Positions 61,701 to 64,000 of a DNA stretch of 64,000 nt are shown piece by piece. This DNA is from Anarhynchus alexandrinus (Eukaryota; Chordata; Aves; Charadriiformes; Charadriidae), in assembly GCA_008711295.1 (NCBI GenBank), contig VUYV01000401.1, positions 471,916 through 535,915 on the forward strand, read 5' to 3'. Numbering within the stretch: the stretch's first letter is position 1; each line of letters opens with the position of its first letter. A program made the translations under genes and the position numbers. Under the pieces are notes generated by a model, which was not told the DNA's origin, searched no databases, and saw only the letters and a program-made list of their open reading frames with translations.

Positions 61701-64000
61701 GAAAGTCAGTTTTAACATGCAAAAGCAGCTTTGTGAAGTGTTATGAACTGACTTGAACCATTACACTTACTTTTAGCAAACGTCAATTTTCCCACCCTTT
61801 CATTAAAACTAGCTTTGCTGCAAATCACATATTTTCCCCAGATTGCTTTATAATGTGTCAATCCACCAAGATTCTGAATGCAGTACAGCATGCTTGATTT
61901 AAACTAGTTCACAGAGCTGCTTTGACAAGACCTGCACTTTCAGGAATCTTGAATGAAAGGTCCTTGAACTATAAGGCTAACTCAGAAAACTGTGTAGTAA
62001 TCCTGTTCACTCTTACCCTTTTATTATCATTGAAGTTCATCTTTCATATGCAAACATATTAAAGATATATTTGAGGTTACTAAATGAGTGCAAATATTAC
62101 AGTGATGGCAAGCACTGATTGCTGCTGTAGACAAATAAATGGTTTTGCTATGCTTGAATGAATACAGCTTCTATTCAACAAAAAACCTCATTGTTTGATG
62201 TTTGAATTTATTTCCATAAAAAGATGATGTATAAAGTAAAACAACTGATTTTGACTGTTGCAACTAACAACTTACTCTCAGGCATGGAGGAGACAGGAAT
62301 GAGAAAGTCAGAATGCTTTAAAAGAAGAAAATATTTTTTCTCTTAGAAATATCAATAATAGCAAGACTAGTTTCCCCTGGCCCTTCCGCAGGATTCATTC
62401 TAGGCCTTTTTTTCAATCCATGCTGGCAGAAATGATGACACTGAATCTTTTCCCCAAATGGTTTGATTATAGGCATGTTAATAAAAACAATAGTAGCAGC
62501 CCCTACCTACCCACTTGAGGTTTTCTCTCCAAGACATTTGAGCTGTTATATCCATGCCAGTTCTCCATTTGTCCACAGAACCAAAAAAAAAAAAACCCAA
62601 AACCCAAAGGAAAACTATGTTAGGGCTATTTTTTCCCCATACTTTAAGAAAGGGAAAGTACAAATCTGTTTTTAATTAGTTGGTCACCTTTGAACAGTTT
62701 CTGCTCATTGGAGGGTCTTAGCTAATATATATTTATTTTTTATAGTGAGCACTGTGATCAATTCAGCTCTTGCTACTTATAGCAATAGTGGTGGTGTAAA
62801 AATTGCCATTGTGAGTACAAAATGTTCAGTACAGTTACTGAAGCAGAAATGTTGTCCATTAACTGCTAAAAATGTGGGGGTTTGTACAGATCCTTTAAAA
62901 ACCTTTTCCAGGAGTGTCATCTTCACTAACTCAAGAAACTGAGTTAAAATATTATTTAAATATTATTCAAACATGATTCAAGCTAGACAGATAGGTTAGA
63001 TTCCTCTTTTCTGAAGATTTAAAAAGAGTCAGTTACTTAGTCTCAAATTCTGCAAAACACTTTGAATAAATTGGAATATAAGGTTATCAGGGAAAATTTC
63101 CCAGTCTAAGGTTTTTAATCTTAGCCTTTTCTTGACAGTAAGGTGAAATCTTCAAAGTGCACTCCCAAGTATCCTTCTGCTTCAGAGACCCTTTACTTGT
63201 TTTAAAGAAAACTCCCCCAAAGAAAAAATATATCTTCATATAATTTTAAAGTTCCAAACTGTAATTTAGTCTTTGTGAATGTTTGACCACATAATGAACA
63301 ATGTTTTCATTCCATTTATGGCCAAGACATTCCTCCTTCAGTTTTCCAAATCTCCTCTCTTTCTTTACTGCCTCTGGAACAGTAGAAAAATCTAACACTG
63401 CAGTTTCATAAAGAGCCACTTTTGCTGGGGAGTTGAGTGGTTCTCGTCAGATTATTAGCATTAATGCAAACAAGTCTAAAAATTGCAAATTAAAAGATGC
63501 TGATACTCTTAAACAAGAAAGAGATCAAACAATATTATATTTAATTTTGACAGAAACATTTTTTTCCCCTTTCTATGGATCATATATTCCCTAGCACAAG
63601 TGATATGGAGGAGAATGAAGCTTTTCATAGTATTTGCTGAGTATTCAAATCAGCATGTTTTGAATATATGACATATTCCAGATCTTTTCAATATTCATTT
63701 GAATAATTCTAAAAATCAGCAGTAACAATACTCTGTAATGACCAATTGAGACAGGTATAGGGTGAAAATGCAACCAAGTGAACAGAAAATAAAATGTATG
63801 ATCTATAAATTTCCGACGTTTGGCTGAGAACTAAGAATTGGGGTAAACCTGATTTTAAGGTCATCTAAGCACTGTTACCTTTTATCCTTTCTTAACTATA
63901 AACTGCAGTACCCATCGTGTCTCACAAAGAGGCACTTAACCAAAACAAGACTTTACAATATAGAGTCTACACTTTATGACTAACACGTATGTATTTGCAG
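55736..64000. other. AT-rich unique sequence, no supported feature
   Basis: Over 8 kb without a recognised CR1 or LTR. Short open frames (minus 58604-58810, plus 61085-61279, plus 62463-62675) have no splice or family support. Small GA and A runs occur near 59625 and 62583. Confidence 0.45.

Noticed and set aside
1..64000. CRISPR arrays, operons, riboswitches, phage or plasmid modules
   Set aside because: The repeats and base composition are those of a vertebrate nuclear genome, and no such structure is present.

Overview
This is nuclear DNA of a bird. At least thirteen CR1 LINE fragments and about seven LTR fragments sit in AT-rich, unique-looking DNA. The CR1 3' ends carry the ATTCTATG-type terminal octamers, and several of the LTRs resemble endogenous-retrovirus families that I know from avian genomes. 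There is no operon-like structure, no recognisable RNA gene and no long intact host coding sequence. The window reads as a large intron or an intergenic region.

Layout. 1-4.9 kb: a ~1.1 kb LTR (704-1816), a heptamer microsatellite and a minus-strand LTR (2602-2971). 4.9-14.5 kb: a CR1 RT fragment, unique DNA with a possible terminal exon (7562-7713, minus), a plus-strand LTR-like block near 10.0-10.55 kb and a minus-strand LTR (11545-12280). 14.5-28.5 kb: a CR1-rich block containing two 1,291-bp inverted arms (14742-16032 and 25463-26753) around 9.43 kb. 28.5-32.3 kb: unique DNA with two phase-compatible candidate exons on the minus strand. 32.3 kb: an LTR with a perfect 5-bp target duplication. 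32.7-64 kb: unique AT-rich DNA with five recognisable CR1 fragments, one probable ancient one, and some isolated exon candidates.

The strongest observation is the inverted pair. Each arm holds the 3' part of one CR1, the same ~235 bp of non-CR1 spacer and the endonuclease part of a second CR1. Arm 1 runs in register into the 5' RT of the first CR1, and arm 2 runs in register into the RT of the second. That is what a 9.4-kb inversion with staggered breaks would leave. It implies an ancestral order of CR1-A, spacer, CR1-B in one orientation. By eye the arms differ at about 19 sites with no net length difference.

Coding content is tentative. The best case is two minus-strand exons (30979-31064 and 30409-30497) with canonical splice sites that join in frame. 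I cannot name the gene. All CR1 reverse transcriptases here are broken, several at the catalytic FADD box.
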